Shown here: piece after piece, positions 23,524 to 32,707 of the stretch
How positions within the stretch are numbered: position 1 is the stretch's first letter
Layout: every line of letters starts with the position of its first letter
DNA from: Thioclava sp. GXIMD2076
GTDB lineage: Bacteria; Pseudomonadota; Alphaproteobacteria; Rhodobacterales; Rhodobacteraceae
Direction: 5' to 3'
Assembly (NCBI RefSeq): GCF_037949795.1
Contig: NZ_CP149932.1
Location: forward strand, 2,531,001-2,595,000
DNA length: 64,000 nucleotides
The notes under the pieces: generated by a model
Seen by the model: only the letters and a program-made list of their open reading frames with translations
Told to the model about the DNA's origin: nothing
The model's database searches: none
Translations under genes and position numbers: made by a program

Positions 23524-23798
23524 CAACTCAAATCCCGATATTGCGCCAGAAGCGATTTCACCGTGGGCGGCATGCCAACATCGGCCTCAGCTTTTCCAAA
23601 CAGCCAGTGCCAAACCAGAAGTCGCACCGACTGCTTGCATGGGTCGGGCCAACCGTCTGGATAGTCTGCATCCATATCCCGCCGCAGATAGTCTGCGACG
23701 AACGTCAGGGCGGTAGACAAATGCCCCTGTATTTCGACATCCCGATCGGTGAAATCGATCTGGCAGAAGCTTTTCACGTCCGCCAGGTCAACGCTCAT
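23523..23798 (-). CDS. HK97 gp6-like head-tail connector
   Basis: The 91-aa all-helical product starts MSVDLADVKSFCQIDF and has a RLLVWHWLFGKAEA helix typical of gp6-like connectors, which form a ring under the portal. It overlaps both neighbours by 1-4 bases. Confidence 0.82.
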   Translation of the reverse strand: MSVDLADVKSFCQIDFTDRDVEIQGHLSTALTFVADYLRRDMDADYPDGWPDPCKQSVRLLVWHWLFGKAEADVGMPPTVKSLLAQYRDLS

Positions 23799-24235
23799 TT
23801 CTTCGAAGCCTTCTTAGCTGCAGCCGTCGCCTGAGCTTCTTCTTCGGCCTTTGCAGCGTCTTCAGCCGCTTTTTCCTCGGCCGCAATACGCGCGGCCTCC
23901 GCTTCGGCCTCAAGACGGGCTTGCTCTTCCGCCGCTGCTGCCTTTTGTTCGGCCGTCGCCTGTGCTTCTGCATCCGCGCGAGCAGCTTCTGCGATTTCCT
24001 CTTCGGTCGGCCCCTCGAAGATCGGAGCGCTCATGTCCTCGCTCGGCGCGACATAAGCTTGGCGCAACGCTAAGGCGTCTTCCTCAGAGATCTCTTTCCC
24101 GACACCGCCTTTGGCAAGAAGAGCGGTGAGCGCGATCTGCTGGGATTGGATACTGGGATCGAGGCGATACGGAATGCCAGGGCGCATCATACCGACGCGG
24201 GTCATCGTGGTTTCAGATACTGCGATGATTTTCAT
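23795..24235 (-). CDS. Phage protein with Ala/Glu-rich coiled coil
   Basis: The 146-aa product has a short beta-prone N terminus (KIIAVSETTMTRVGM, then RPGIPYRL) and a C-terminal half made of Ala, Glu and Lys (residues 75-146), surely a long helix. It lies between major capsid and connector genes. A head decoration or assembly role is possible; family not recognised. The repeated GCG-rich codons make shadow ORFs on the other strand. Confidence 0.65.
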   Translation of the reverse strand: MKIIAVSETTMTRVGMMRPGIPYRLDPSIQSQQIALTALLAKGGVGKEISEEDALALRQAYVAPSEDMSAPIFEGPTEEEIAEAARADAEAQATAEQKAAAAEEQARLEAEAEAARIAAEEKAAEDAAKAEEEAQATAAAKKASKK

Positions 24236-24287
24236 GTTCTCACTCCTGCAAACTGCCTCCGGCGAAAACCGCCGGAGGCGTGTTCGA

Positions 24288-25595
24288 TCAGACCCCGAAG
24301 GTGCCTTTGACCAATGCGCCGGGGCGCTTGACCGCCAGAGTGCCGCGACGGGTGCCCTTCATGGTCAGCATCCCCTCGACGAAGTTCTGATCATGCTCGG
24401 ACGAAATCAGGATCTCGACATCGGAACGATCATAGTAGGTCGCGGCCATCATGAAGTTGCCAGCCATCCATTCGCCCGCAGACTGCGCGCGCGTGGTCGA
24501 CACATCCAAGGACCACAGGCGCGGGAGGGTGCCGGTCGCGGGATTACCGAAGACATAGCGGCCAGCTGTGTCTTTGATCGTCTCAATGGCCGTCCAATCG
24601 AGATCGTGCAGAAGCAGGCCGTCCGCCGCATAGTCGGCAAGCGTCAGTTGCAACAGGCCAAGGCGAAGAACATCGATCCGCGTTTGCGCCTCGATCGTGA
24701 TGCCGGCCGGGCTAGAGAAAGCGGTCGCTTGGGTGCGCAGACCATTCAGGTTCTCGCCGGTACCATCGCCCGCGACGATCTGGTTTTCCAAGGCCAGATC
24801 GAGGCCGTAGCGCATTTCGCTGTCGAGCTCGGTTTCGAGCATCGCCGCATCAGCCATCGCTTCTTCCGAGATGTGGGTGACATGGGCGATTTTGCGCACG
24901 GGAGCTTCTGCCTTGGTCCAGCCGTAGGACGATTCCGGCGCGGCAGTGCCCTCCGCAGTCGGCGCCGCGCCATTGGCGCGGGTCGTTTGCTTGGTATAGG
25001 GCACCAGATTGGCATCCGTGCGCCCGCGCGTGATCAGGTCCACGACCGACAGCGTCCGGCGCGGCATGCGCACAGGACTGGTTTCCGGCGTCGGGAAGAT
25101 CAGCCCACCACCCGAGCCACCCACGGTGGTGATCGCATTCTTCACCTGGAACGTGGTGCGACCCGATGCGCCAGCGGCCACGAACTGCTTGATTGCGTCA
25201 TGACCGGCAACCATCTGGCCAAACGACTGCGGGGCCCCGTTTCCGCGCCCACCGCGCGAAGACAGTTCCTGCTCGAGGTCGCGGTTCTTGGTCTCAAGCT
25301 GTTCGAGCTTCCCGATCAGATCGGTCTGCTTCTGGGTAAGCTCGTTGAAGTTCTTGAGCATCCGGTCCGAGTCGTTTTTCAACTCGTCGGTCAGGGTGCC
25401 ATTGCGTTCGGCCATCTTGACCGCCTTCTCGGCGGTCTGCTTGACCTCGTCAGTGCTCTTATCCAGAGCCATCTTGATTTCGGAGAGTTGGCGCGACACG
25501 TCGCCCGCGTCCCCCATCACCCCACCAATCACGGCTGCGGGCACGACGTTCATCCCCGCCGAGATAACGGCGAGGGGCATGCGAAGGTTCTTCAT
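24288..25595 (-). CDS. Major capsid protein, HK97 family
   Basis: The 435-aa product has an N-terminal coiled-coil scaffolding region (about 30-110, with EIKMALDKSTDEVKQTAEK and LEQLETKNRDLEQEL) followed by the HK97 fold: a Gly-rich VGGSGGGLIFPTPE, PVRMPRRTLSVVDLI, an AHVTHISEEAMADA helix and an ALENQIVAGDGTGENLNG loop. The upstream gene is a ClpP-like protease which would remove the scaffold domain during maturation. Confidence 0.95.
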   Translation of the reverse strand: MKNLRMPLAVISAGMNVVPAAVIGGVMGDAGDVSRQLSEIKMALDKSTDEVKQTAEKAVKMAERNGTLTDELKNDSDRMLKNFNELTQKQTDLIGKLEQLETKNRDLEQELSSRGGRGNGAPQSFGQMVAGHDAIKQFVAAGASGRTTFQVKNAITTVGGSGGGLIFPTPETSPVRMPRRTLSVVDLITRGRTDANLVPYTKQTTRANGAAPTAEGTAAPESSYGWTKAEAPVRKIAHVTHISEEAMADAAMLETELDSEMRYGLDLALENQIVAGDGTGENLNGLRTQATAFSSPAGITIEAQTRIDVLRLGLLQLTLADYAADGLLLHDLDWTAIETIKDTAGRYVFGNPATGTLPRLWSLDVSTTRAQSAGEWMAGNFMMAATYYDRSDVEILISSEHDQNFVEGMLTMKGTRRGTLAVKRPGALVKGTFGV

Positions 25596-25606
25596 GTTGT
25601 GGCCTT

Positions 25607-26443
25607 TCAGCTCTTCAATGTGGAAAGAAAGCCCGACAGGGCTTGGGAAACGGCAGCGTCTTGCATGCCGGACGGGGCAGCGCCGGACTTGCCCCCCTTA
25701 AGAGAAGCGAGCAACTGCCGCTCCTCGGATCTCGAAACACCCTGCTTTTGCAAGATCTGGCGCAGGCGGCGCTCGGCCTTCAACGCCGCGCCCCCGCTAT
25801 TCTCGACCACACTGGCCGAAATCTCGTCCGCGTCGAGGAAATCATCCGCGAAACCCTGATCAACGGCGTCCTTGCCACCAATCCATGTTTCGCGGTTCAG
25901 CATCTCCCGAACCTCGGTAACCTCAATGCCAGTGCGGGCGTGGTAGATATCAGCAGCCGTTGCATCAAACGGCTCCAGCCAATCAGCCACCTCGCGCTTG
26001 GCATGCTGATCTCCGAAGTCCAGAACAGCCGCGTTATGGATCATCAGGAAGCCAGCGCGGGCGATCTTGATCGTATCGCCGGCCATGGCGATAACCGACG
26101 CCGCCGAGGCAGCAATGCCGACGATCTTGACGGTCACATGTCCCTTATGCTCGCGCAGGATATTGTAGATCGACAGACCCTCGAAATAGTTTCCGCCTGG
26201 GCTGTTGATCGTCACGGTTACGTCCCGCTCGCCGATCGCACGCAGAGCTGCCGAGACACGGCGAGAGGTCACCCCTTCGCCCCAGTAATCCTCGCCAATC
26301 TGTTCCAGAATGGAGATCGTCGCATCGCTCTCACCCGAGGCGCGAACGTCCGGGTTCCAGCGCTTCAATGCCAGATCAGGGATCTGCGTCGCCATCCCCG
26401 GACGCACCGAGACATCCGCCATCGGCAGGTTACGCTTGCTCAT
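25607..26443 (-). CDS. ClpP-like prohead maturation protease
   Basis: The 278-aa product has the ClpP-type peptidase pattern: VTINSPGGNYFEGLSIYNIL, S113 in GIAASAASVIAM (nucleophile), H136 in FLMIHNAAV, and a later Asp that cannot be fixed by eye. Residues 200-278 are a linker and helical tail. It overlaps the portal gene by four bases and lies before the capsid gene, as in HK97-like phages, where it cleaves the capsid scaffold domain. Confidence 0.92.
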   Translation of the reverse strand: MSKRNLPMADVSVRPGMATQIPDLALKRWNPDVRASGESDATISILEQIGEDYWGEGVTSRRVSAALRAIGERDVTVTINSPGGNYFEGLSIYNILREHKGHVTVKIVGIAASAASVIAMAGDTIKIARAGFLMIHNAAVLDFGDQHAKREVADWLEPFDATAADIYHARTGIEVTEVREMLNRETWIGGKDAVDQGFADDFLDADEISASVVENSGGAALKAERRLRQILQKQGVSRSEERQLLASLKGGKSGAAPSGMQDAAVSQALSGFLSTLKS

Positions 26444-27666
26444 CCTTCATTCCCTTTCAGGTTCTCGATAGGCGCCATCGCCATCTGCGCCATCAGCTGA
26501 TCAGCTGCGCCGCCTCGCGCCTGCTCGTTCAGTTTCGCACGGGCCTCGTCACGCGTCAGAATGCCCACGCTCACCATCTTGTTCAGCAGATCCGCCTTGG
26601 ATTTGCTGTCCATCTGCAACATGGCTTCGCGATTGAACTCGAAGAAGAACCGGCGTCCGGGACCTGGCAAAACCAGATCTTTCTGTATACGCCGCTCAAT
26701 CCGCGTCAGCAGCGGGTTGATCCCCATCGTCTGCCACGACAGCATGATCGCTTCGACCCCGCTGCCCCACATCGTCTGCCCTTCCGAACTATGGCCGATG
26801 ACAATCGGGGGGGTGCCGAACCAACGGCAAACATCTTCGATCTGGTGCCGACGAGTGGCGAGGAGCTGAACATCCTCAGGGTTCATCTGAAGCTGCTCGT
26901 ATTTGAGCCCCGCTTCCAGAGCCATAATTTTGCCGACCTTCTTCGAGCCTGCATATTGCATTAGCATCGCGGTCAGCTGCTTTCGCTGCACATCGGTTAG
27001 GACTTGTTCGGAAGTCAGAACCCCAGAGGGCATCATCCCATTTTCGAAGAAGGTCGCCGCCGCCTCATCTGCCGCCAACGCCGCGCCCATGGATTGAAGC
27101 CCGTAGCGAACAGCGGACAGCCCCAGACCATCCCCAGACCCGAAACCACGGATATGGAACACCTTGCTGGCTGGCATGGTATATTTCTTTCCCCGATCCC
27201 AGTAATCATAGACCAGATCGCCATCGCTATCGCGACGCGGGTCCGCGTTGATCAATGGTCGCAGACCAACGAGGCGGTTGCCGACCTGCAAACGCTCGGC
27301 GACGCCATTTCCACGCAACAGCGTATGGGCCACCATAGATTCCCAGAACTCGAGCCCAGTCTGTTCTCGGTTCGGGCTTTCCGACAGCATTCCCGCCAGA
27401 TCATGGTCGACGGAAACTCGGGTGGCCCCGTCGCCCCGTTGATACATGTCGAGCGGCAGAGAGCCGATCACCGACGCTGTCCGCGATACGCAAGCCCAGA
27501 CTGCCGAAAGCGACATCGCCGTTTCCGGTGACACGACTGCACCCGCTTTTGACTTCCGACCGAAGCTTGATAGCGGCTGCGCATCGGTCAGGTTTTCCCA
27601 GCCGGAGTGCCCTGCGGCAAGCTCGGCTTTCACGCCGCGCCACGCGGCCTTCATTATTCCGATCAT
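26440..27666 (-). CDS. Phage portal protein, HK97 family
   Basis: The 408-aa product shows the portal pattern: VSPETAMSLSAVWACVSRTASVIGSLPLDMY at the start, a VFHIRGFGSGDGLGLSAV block, FENGMMPSGVL and the helical FFEFNREAMLQMD stem part. It overlaps both terminase and protease genes by four bases. It forms the dodecameric ring through which DNA enters the head. Confidence 0.94.
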   Translation of the reverse strand: MIGIMKAAWRGVKAELAAGHSGWENLTDAQPLSSFGRKSKAGAVVSPETAMSLSAVWACVSRTASVIGSLPLDMYQRGDGATRVSVDHDLAGMLSESPNREQTGLEFWESMVAHTLLRGNGVAERLQVGNRLVGLRPLINADPRRDSDGDLVYDYWDRGKKYTMPASKVFHIRGFGSGDGLGLSAVRYGLQSMGAALAADEAAATFFENGMMPSGVLTSEQVLTDVQRKQLTAMLMQYAGSKKVGKIMALEAGLKYEQLQMNPEDVQLLATRRHQIEDVCRWFGTPPIVIGHSSEGQTMWGSGVEAIMLSWQTMGINPLLTRIERRIQKDLVLPGPGRRFFFEFNREAMLQMDSKSKADLLNKMVSVGILTRDEARAKLNEQARGGAADQLMAQMAMAPIENLKGNEG

Positions 27667-29372
27667 ACCACCAGCACCGGGTTAGAGAGAAAGTCATCCA
27701 AGTTCTTCTGGGATGCCACAGGGTTCAGAAACATCAGCATTGCTGCGTCGAATATAGCCATCAGAGGATCGATTTTAGCCGCGCCAGATGCCTGCTTTGT
27801 GACCAGATATGTGCTGCCCTTTAGCACCTGTTTGGCGTTACCAACTGCCCACGCCATTATAGGCTGATCAGCGTGCAGAATGCGCCGAGACTCCAGCTTA
27901 AGCGCGACTGTCGAAATCGCCATCTGCAGCTTCCAGCCCTGCCCAACAGATTGCACCACAGGATAGACAAGCTCCAGCTCCTCCAGAGCATCCTGCAACA
28001 GGGCAACCCCTGCCACGTCTAGGCCGATGCCGCTCTGTTCGGGAAGTTTCCCTGCAAGGCTGACCTTCAGGCAAATCTCAGCAGCTTCTGCCGCCTGCTG
28101 CTCTGGTGTCTCCACGACAGCAAGATCTCCGTCCTCCTGGAAACCTCGCAGTGCATCTGCAATCTTCGGGCGCTGTTCAAACACAGTCTTTCTGGCCCAT
28201 GCTTTGCCCCAGATCAGCCACGCTTTGTCACGAGTTCTCCGCCCGATCACCGCCAAGGCCGCGAGGTCATCGGCGCCGCCCCAGTCCACACCTATCGTGC
28301 AAACCTCACACTGCGCGAGCAGCTCATCGAGCGTCATGCCGGGAATAGCAGCACCGTCCCAATGGGGAGCTCCGGACCACGCATCCCCGCCAAGTCCTAC
28401 GCCAATCTCGATATTGAGATGCTGGCTCGCCCAGATCTGCTCAGCTTCCGGATTTGCCTTCCCGTTGTTTTCGTAATCATCGATGAGGGCTTCTTCATCG
28501 ATCGAGAGGCCGATATTTGGCAGAACCAAACTCCAATTGCGTTGATCGCGCCAGTAGGCCTCATCGCGTTGGAGTTCTTCGGGGAACTCATAGAGCACCG
28601 GCAGAAGGATCGGAGACCTTCCGCCCTTTCCGTCACGGATAGCACGGGCTTTTTGAAGCTCAGATTTCCAGACGCCGGTCGGCATTTCATCAGACTGGGT
28701 GGTGATCATGAGCACCTTGCCACGCACCTTGGTGATGCCACCCCCCCTGATCTGCTGCATCACTTTCGCAGCCTTGGCCTTTTTCCCCAGCTCGTGAAGC
28801 TCATCAATGATCGTCAGGACAGGGATCTCACCTGTAACGATCGATGTATCGAAGGTCTTCACATCCAGCGCAGTTTTGGTTTTCCGGCGCGTGATCGTCT
28901 TAAGATGATCTTGCACTTGAAAGATCTGCCGAAGTTTCTCGTCGAGATCGATCATTGATTGTGCCTGCGAGAACAGGCGCTCAGAGATATTCTGGCTGGG
29001 GCCAACCAACAACATCTGCCGGTTTGGGGCTTCCTCCATATAGAGCGCCGTCAGAGCCAATGCCGCCACATAGGTGGATTTCGAGTTCTTCTTTGGCACA
29101 AGGCACAGAAGCTCCCAAACGATCTCGCGGTGCGTCTCCGGGTCCTCACTCGCAAAGAACACAACAAGGATGGCCTTGAACCAGTCGCCGCATGCCTCTG
29201 ACAGCGGCGGGTTGCCAGGTATGTCCGGCAACCGAAGCCTATTGAAGAATGCCAGAACCTTGGCTGCCTTCTTCTCGTTGACAGGCACGTCTGCAATCGG
29301 AACCTCTCCCGCTTGTATTTTCTCCCACCAGTCAGGGCAGGCGAAGCGGGGCAAAGGCTCAATGACGGACAT
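27663..29372 (-). CDS. Terminase large subunit
   Basis: The 569-aa protein has an ATPase domain with a Walker A variant VPKKNSKST (92-100) and Walker B LTIIDE (186-191), and a nuclease domain beginning VDWGGADDLAALAV. It is the packaging motor and DNA-cutting enzyme of an HK97-type phage. It overlaps terminase small by 14 bases. Confidence 0.95.
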   Translation of the reverse strand: MSVIEPLPRFACPDWWEKIQAGEVPIADVPVNEKKAAKVLAFFNRLRLPDIPGNPPLSEACGDWFKAILVVFFASEDPETHREIVWELLCLVPKKNSKSTYVAALALTALYMEEAPNRQMLLVGPSQNISERLFSQAQSMIDLDEKLRQIFQVQDHLKTITRRKTKTALDVKTFDTSIVTGEIPVLTIIDELHELGKKAKAAKVMQQIRGGGITKVRGKVLMITTQSDEMPTGVWKSELQKARAIRDGKGGRSPILLPVLYEFPEELQRDEAYWRDQRNWSLVLPNIGLSIDEEALIDDYENNGKANPEAEQIWASQHLNIEIGVGLGGDAWSGAPHWDGAAIPGMTLDELLAQCEVCTIGVDWGGADDLAALAVIGRRTRDKAWLIWGKAWARKTVFEQRPKIADALRGFQEDGDLAVVETPEQQAAEAAEICLKVSLAGKLPEQSGIGLDVAGVALLQDALEELELVYPVVQSVGQGWKLQMAISTVALKLESRRILHADQPIMAWAVGNAKQVLKGSTYLVTKQASGAAKIDPLMAIFDAAMLMFLNPVASQKNLDDFLSNPVLVV

Positions 29373-29835
29373 TCTGCTTGGTCTCCTGCTCTAGCTCGGC
29401 GGCGAGGGCCGCGTCTGCATCCAGCGCCAATGCCTCGTCTTGGATCTTCTTCCCAACCTTGGGCTTGGCCTCCTCTCGCGGCTTTCCAGCAAATGATCGC
29501 TCGGCTTCCATCTGGTCGAACTTTTCCATCAAGCGATCGACCTGGCGCATCGCACCCACGTTCCCCGCCAGGGCCGAGTTCATGGCCACCTCCAAACGGC
29601 GAGCATCGAACATATCGCGAGCGAGAGAGCGGATCTTAAGCTCCTGAAAAAAAAGGCGTCTGAAAGTCGGCAACGACATATGCATGACGCCAGAGATCCT
29701 CTCGTTCGACCAACCGACCGCCAGTAACATCTTGACTTTATTACGATCTTCCAATGTTGCCGTCTTGCGTGGGCGACCGAGCTTCCCAGAAGCGGCCTCT
29801 ACAGGGTTCCCGAACAGGTCAAAAACGTCAGCCAT
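29359..29835 (-). CDS. Terminase small subunit
   Basis: The 158-aa product starts at ATG 29835 with GGAGG 10 bases upstream; the longer open frame beyond is not used. It has an N-terminal helix-turn-helix (NERISGVMHMSLPTFRRLFF) for cos/pac recognition and a helical oligomerisation part (VAMNSALAGNVGAMRQVDRLMEKFDQ). Its C terminus is Lys/Glu-rich. Confidence 0.88.
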   Translation of the reverse strand: MADVFDLFGNPVEAASGKLGRPRKTATLEDRNKVKMLLAVGWSNERISGVMHMSLPTFRRLFFQELKIRSLARDMFDARRLEVAMNSALAGNVGAMRQVDRLMEKFDQMEAERSFAGKPREEAKPKVGKKIQDEALALDADAALAAELEQETKQNVRH

Positions 29836-29956
29836 AGAAAAAAAACCTCCAACTGAGGGAGTGGCGGGTCTGCAGCCAAGGGCCGCCCAGACTTCCGACC
29901 CACCCCCTCCCCTGTGGCATTCGCGCCACATTTCGCCCAATCGCGCCCGAGAGCCG

Positions 29957-30178
29957 TCAGATCAAGGTCAACTGCACCGGATCGACCCGAGGCACAGTCT
30001 GCGCCGGCCTGCATTCAGCACAGCGGCAGGCATCACCATGATCACGCGCCCAGATCCGCGCATCATCAGCGGTGATAGGCCAGCCATGCGCCGCCATCAC
30101 CTCATCCACAAACGCATCGGGCTTGCCATCCTCGAACAGCAAGCCCGCCGCAACCGACAGCATGAAGGCATCGGCCAT
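29957..30178 (-). CDS. Small phage protein of unknown function
   Basis: The 73-aa product starts at ATG 30178, overlapping the HNH stop (TGATG). It has a helical N terminus and a CRCAEC cysteine cluster (possible metal site). It lies between HNH nuclease and terminase. Family not recognised. The 120 bases between its stop and the terminase small start hold no visible gene and may include the cos or pac site. Confidence 0.6.
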   Translation of the reverse strand: MADAFMLSVAAGLLFEDGKPDAFVDEVMAAHGWPITADDARIWARDHGDACRCAECRPAQTVPRVDPVQLTLI

Positions 30179-30510
30179 CACCAGCCCCGCTTCTCTTCCC
30201 GTTGCTTGTCCCTATCGTGACATTGCTTGCACAGGCATTGCAGGTTGCCATCTTCCCAGAAGAGGGCTTCATCACCGCGATGCGCCCGCTTATGGTCAGC
30301 GACCAACTGGCTCGTGTCCGCCTCAATCTTCCCGCAACGCTGGCAGGTGAAGAGATCCCGCACCAGCACCGACCACCGCAGCTTCTGCCAGCGCCGCGTC
30401 TTGTACCATTTGCGCCAACTGGGCTCGACCCGCTGCCGCATCGGTTCCGCCTTGGCGACTGTCGTCGCAGGGCGGAGCCGACTCGGCGCAGGGGCGAGCC
30501 TGTTTGGCAT
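30178..30510 (-). CDS. Phage HNH endonuclease
   Basis: The 110-aa product has two Cys pairs (CQRCG and CLCKQC, structural zinc) around an HNH core: VADHKRAHRGDEALFWEDGN, then the CHDRDKQ end. HNH proteins next to terminase are common in cos-type phages and are needed with terminase for DNA cutting in HK97. ATG 30510 follows CAAGG; ATG 30528 or TTG 30555 are alternatives. Confidence 0.85.
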   Translation of the reverse strand: MPNRLAPAPSRLRPATTVAKAEPMRQRVEPSWRKWYKTRRWQKLRWSVLVRDLFTCQRCGKIEADTSQLVADHKRAHRGDEALFWEDGNLQCLCKQCHDRDKQREEKRGW

Positions 30511-30625
30511 AGCCTTGAGCCTGCCCATGCATGTCACCAATGTTCGGAAAGACAAAGCGCCCGAGGTCTTTCAACCTTCGGGCGCTCGTGTGGTGCTGGC
30601 AGATTGTCAAAGTTTACTTATGCAG

Positions 30626-31300
30626 TCAACGGCTATTTTTCCACGGAGAGAGCACAGGCAGCGACGAGCTGACTTGGATCGTGTCCAGATAGCCCGGAAG
30701 TCGCAGCTGCATCGACACCTCCAGAAGGGCACCATACCAATCAAGGTAGGCCCTTCGGCGGGCGGCGGTGTCGGCTCCTCCGCCAATGTAAGAAATAGGG
30801 CAAAACTTTGAACGCACATCCAATCTGTTACGACATGTCGGATGGCGATAGGTCCAAACTTCACCCTTCCGCACCGATGCAGTTTGGTTCCCATCCTCGT
30901 CGAAGTCCCAACCTACCGGCACCACATGCCGCCGTGCCGATCCCCGCCAATCAGGCGCAGTCCCTGCCCGAGCATGCGTGGCCACCAGCACCGCCATCTC
31001 GCGCCCGAACATCGGGTTCAACTCCAGCGCCTCGACCGCCGCCGCGATCATCGCCGCGTCGGGATGCACATGCGGCGCAGGGCCAGCGCCACCACCATCG
31101 ACGCGGCAGCCGAGCTTGGCCTGCTGCATCATCCGCCACTCGGGCGAGACGCCCACGCGATCAAACTCATGCGCCCCACTATGGTCGAAATCCATCCGCG
31201 CATTCTCCGGCCCGAAGGCCCATTCCAGTGCCGAGCGCACACTCATCACCCGAGGCCCCGCCGCTACGATCCGGTCCCGCCGCACATCCGCCATCATCAT
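30626..31300 (-). CDS. Phage protein of unknown function (late-regulator position)
   Basis: The 224-aa product starts at ATG 31300, overlapping the previous gene (ATGA). It has an N-terminal SALEWAFGPENARMDFDH block, a Gly-rich GGGAGPAPHVHPDAAMIAAA segment and a C-terminal helical AARRRAYLDWYGALLEV part. It is the last gene before HNH and terminase, a place where some lambdoid phages carry the Q antiterminator; this is position only, and no family is recognised. Confidence 0.65.
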   Translation of the reverse strand: MMMADVRRDRIVAAGPRVMSVRSALEWAFGPENARMDFDHSGAHEFDRVGVSPEWRMMQQAKLGCRVDGGGAGPAPHVHPDAAMIAAAVEALELNPMFGREMAVLVATHARAGTAPDWRGSARRHVVPVGWDFDEDGNQTASVRKGEVWTYRHPTCRNRLDVRSKFCPISYIGGGADTAARRRAYLDWYGALLEVSMQLRLPGYLDTIQVSSSLPVLSPWKNSR

Positions 31301-31890
31301 TGCTCTGCCTCTTTGCTTGCCCGAAACCTTTCGACAAGCGCAGCGACCCGCGCCTGCTTGTCGCGATACGCCTGTGCCCATGCTGCCTGATCGGGGGCAA
31401 CGGGCAGATCCAGCGCGATCCGCTCCTCAATCCGCTCCAATCGGCTGTGGTGCTCACGCGCCTCCTCACGCACTCTGCGCCGCGCTCCATCCGTAGCAGG
31501 CGGCACCTTATGCTGTTCGAGGTAATCCCATGTCTCGACCAGCGTCCCGCTCAGCACGGCGGCAGGCCCTTCGACCGAAGAGAACCACGATACCAAGCAG
31601 CTCAGCTCATGAAGAGGACGAGGATGGGCCCGCTCAGCCCAAACGCGCATAGTAACCGGCTCCGGCCATTGATCTCTCTTTGGGCCTTGTCCTAGCTGGA
31701 TCATGAAATCCCGAAGCACCTTCAGGCTCTCATCGCTCATGTAAGCCATATAGTCAGCCAGCTCTGCGAAGTACTTCGCCTGCGCCTCGGCATCCATGCC
31801 CCGCTTAAACCGAAAGCCCACCGGCTCAAACAGGATACGCCGCACACGGGCGCGATTATTCTCAAGCTGCTGGCCCACTGCACTGTCCAT
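31297..31890 (-). CDS. Phage protein of unknown function
   Basis: The 197-aa product starts at ATG 31890 with AGGAG 7 bases upstream. It is helical and charged, with Arg/Glu-rich C-terminal half (RRRVREEAREHHSRLERIEERI). It is the first gene after a 180-bp non-coding stretch holding a DnaA box. Family not recognised. Confidence 0.65.
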   Translation of the reverse strand: MDSAVGQQLENNRARVRRILFEPVGFRFKRGMDAEAQAKYFAELADYMAYMSDESLKVLRDFMIQLGQGPKRDQWPEPVTMRVWAERAHPRPLHELSCLVSWFSSVEGPAAVLSGTLVETWDYLEQHKVPPATDGARRRVREEAREHHSRLERIEERIALDLPVAPDQAAWAQAYRDKQARVAALVERFRASKEAEQ

Positions 31891-31922
31891 GTCGTCGCTC
31901 CTTTCTCTCAGCAAATTCGGAC

Positions 31923-32069
31923 TTATCCACAGTCACCACCCTTTTCCGTCCGGGATGCGGGTAACTGTTATGTCTCTGTCTTTGTCCCTGTCGTGCAGGA
32001 CACTTTTGTTTCTGTCCGAAATTCGTCTAAATCTGTCTTGCGGACAGATTGACGACACTTTGGACAGAA
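31923..32069. other. Candidate phage replication origin
   Basis: A perfect DnaA box TTATCCACA (31923-31931) is followed within 140 bases by five copies of TGTCC or its complement, including an 8-bp inverted repeat TTCTGTCC (32010-32017) and GGACAGAA (32062-32069) and a stem AATCTGTC/GACAGATT (32030-32050). It is next to a replication-initiator-like gene. Repeats could instead be regulator operators. Confidence 0.45.
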
Positions 32070-32071
32070 TT

Positions 32072-32707
32072 TCAGAAAGCCGAACGCGTCCGGTTCAGCT
32101 GCATCGTATGGGCCGACCATGCGCCAAGCGCTTGTTCGATCCAGACCGAAGTGCGGTAGCCAGAGCAGCGCTCCGACAGCCAGTCTTCAATCCACAGCAC
32201 CGCGCCATCTTCTTCGGCCAGCGCCGCGTTATAGCTGGCCAGCGTCGTGCGCAGACGCTGCAAACGCTTGGCCTTGTTGGCCGCGTCATTCTTGGCCTGA
32301 TTGTCATGCTTGCGGGAAATCGCATCGGTGACCATCAGCAGCACATGTGGGTGATAGAGCCGCCGCGCCCCGCCCTTGGTCTGGCAAGATTGCCACTTGT
32401 GCAGCGGGCCGTAATCCATCCGGCACAGCGCTTTGAAATGCGCCGAGTCGATGCGCAGATGAAAGGCGAGTTCGTCCAGGTCATCCGGCAAGGTGCCGAC
32501 CGGCGTCTGCTCCATCGAGATGCAGATCAGGTCGAAATAGAGCGCCCGGCATTCAGCCGTGCCCTTGGCCCGCATGGACGAATTGAGCCAGCGTCCGTGC
32601 TCCCATGCCATGAAGTGATGGCTGTCGAGGCGCGTGTTCTCGTCAAAGGGATATTCGAGAAGGTCCTCGGTATCGACGACCGTGAAGGCCCGTTCAACAA
32701 TACCCAT
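32072..32707 (-). CDS. Replication-initiator-like phage protein
   Basis: The 211-aa product starts at ATG 32707 (TGATG overlap with the preceding gene). Residues 25-120 resemble the DUF1376/DnaD-type winged helix of phage replication proteins: HHFMAWEHGRWLNSSM, an ALYFDLICISMEQTPVGTLPDD block and LAFHLRID. A basic Lys/Arg helix follows. It probably initiates phage replication at the repeats just downstream. Assignment is by pattern, so moderate. Confidence 0.55.
   Translation of the reverse strand: MGIVERAFTVVDTEDLLEYPFDENTRLDSHHFMAWEHGRWLNSSMRAKGTAECRALYFDLICISMEQTPVGTLPDDLDELAFHLRIDSAHFKALCRMDYGPLHKWQSCQTKGGARRLYHPHVLLMVTDAISRKHDNQAKNDAANKAKRLQRLRTTLASYNAALAEEDGAVLWIEDWLSERCSGYRTSVWIEQALGAWSAHTMQLNRTRSAF

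Noticed and set aside
24111..25859. 582-codon plus-strand frame over the capsid and protease genes
   Set aside because: Antisense shadow of HK97-type genes that carry clear family motifs.
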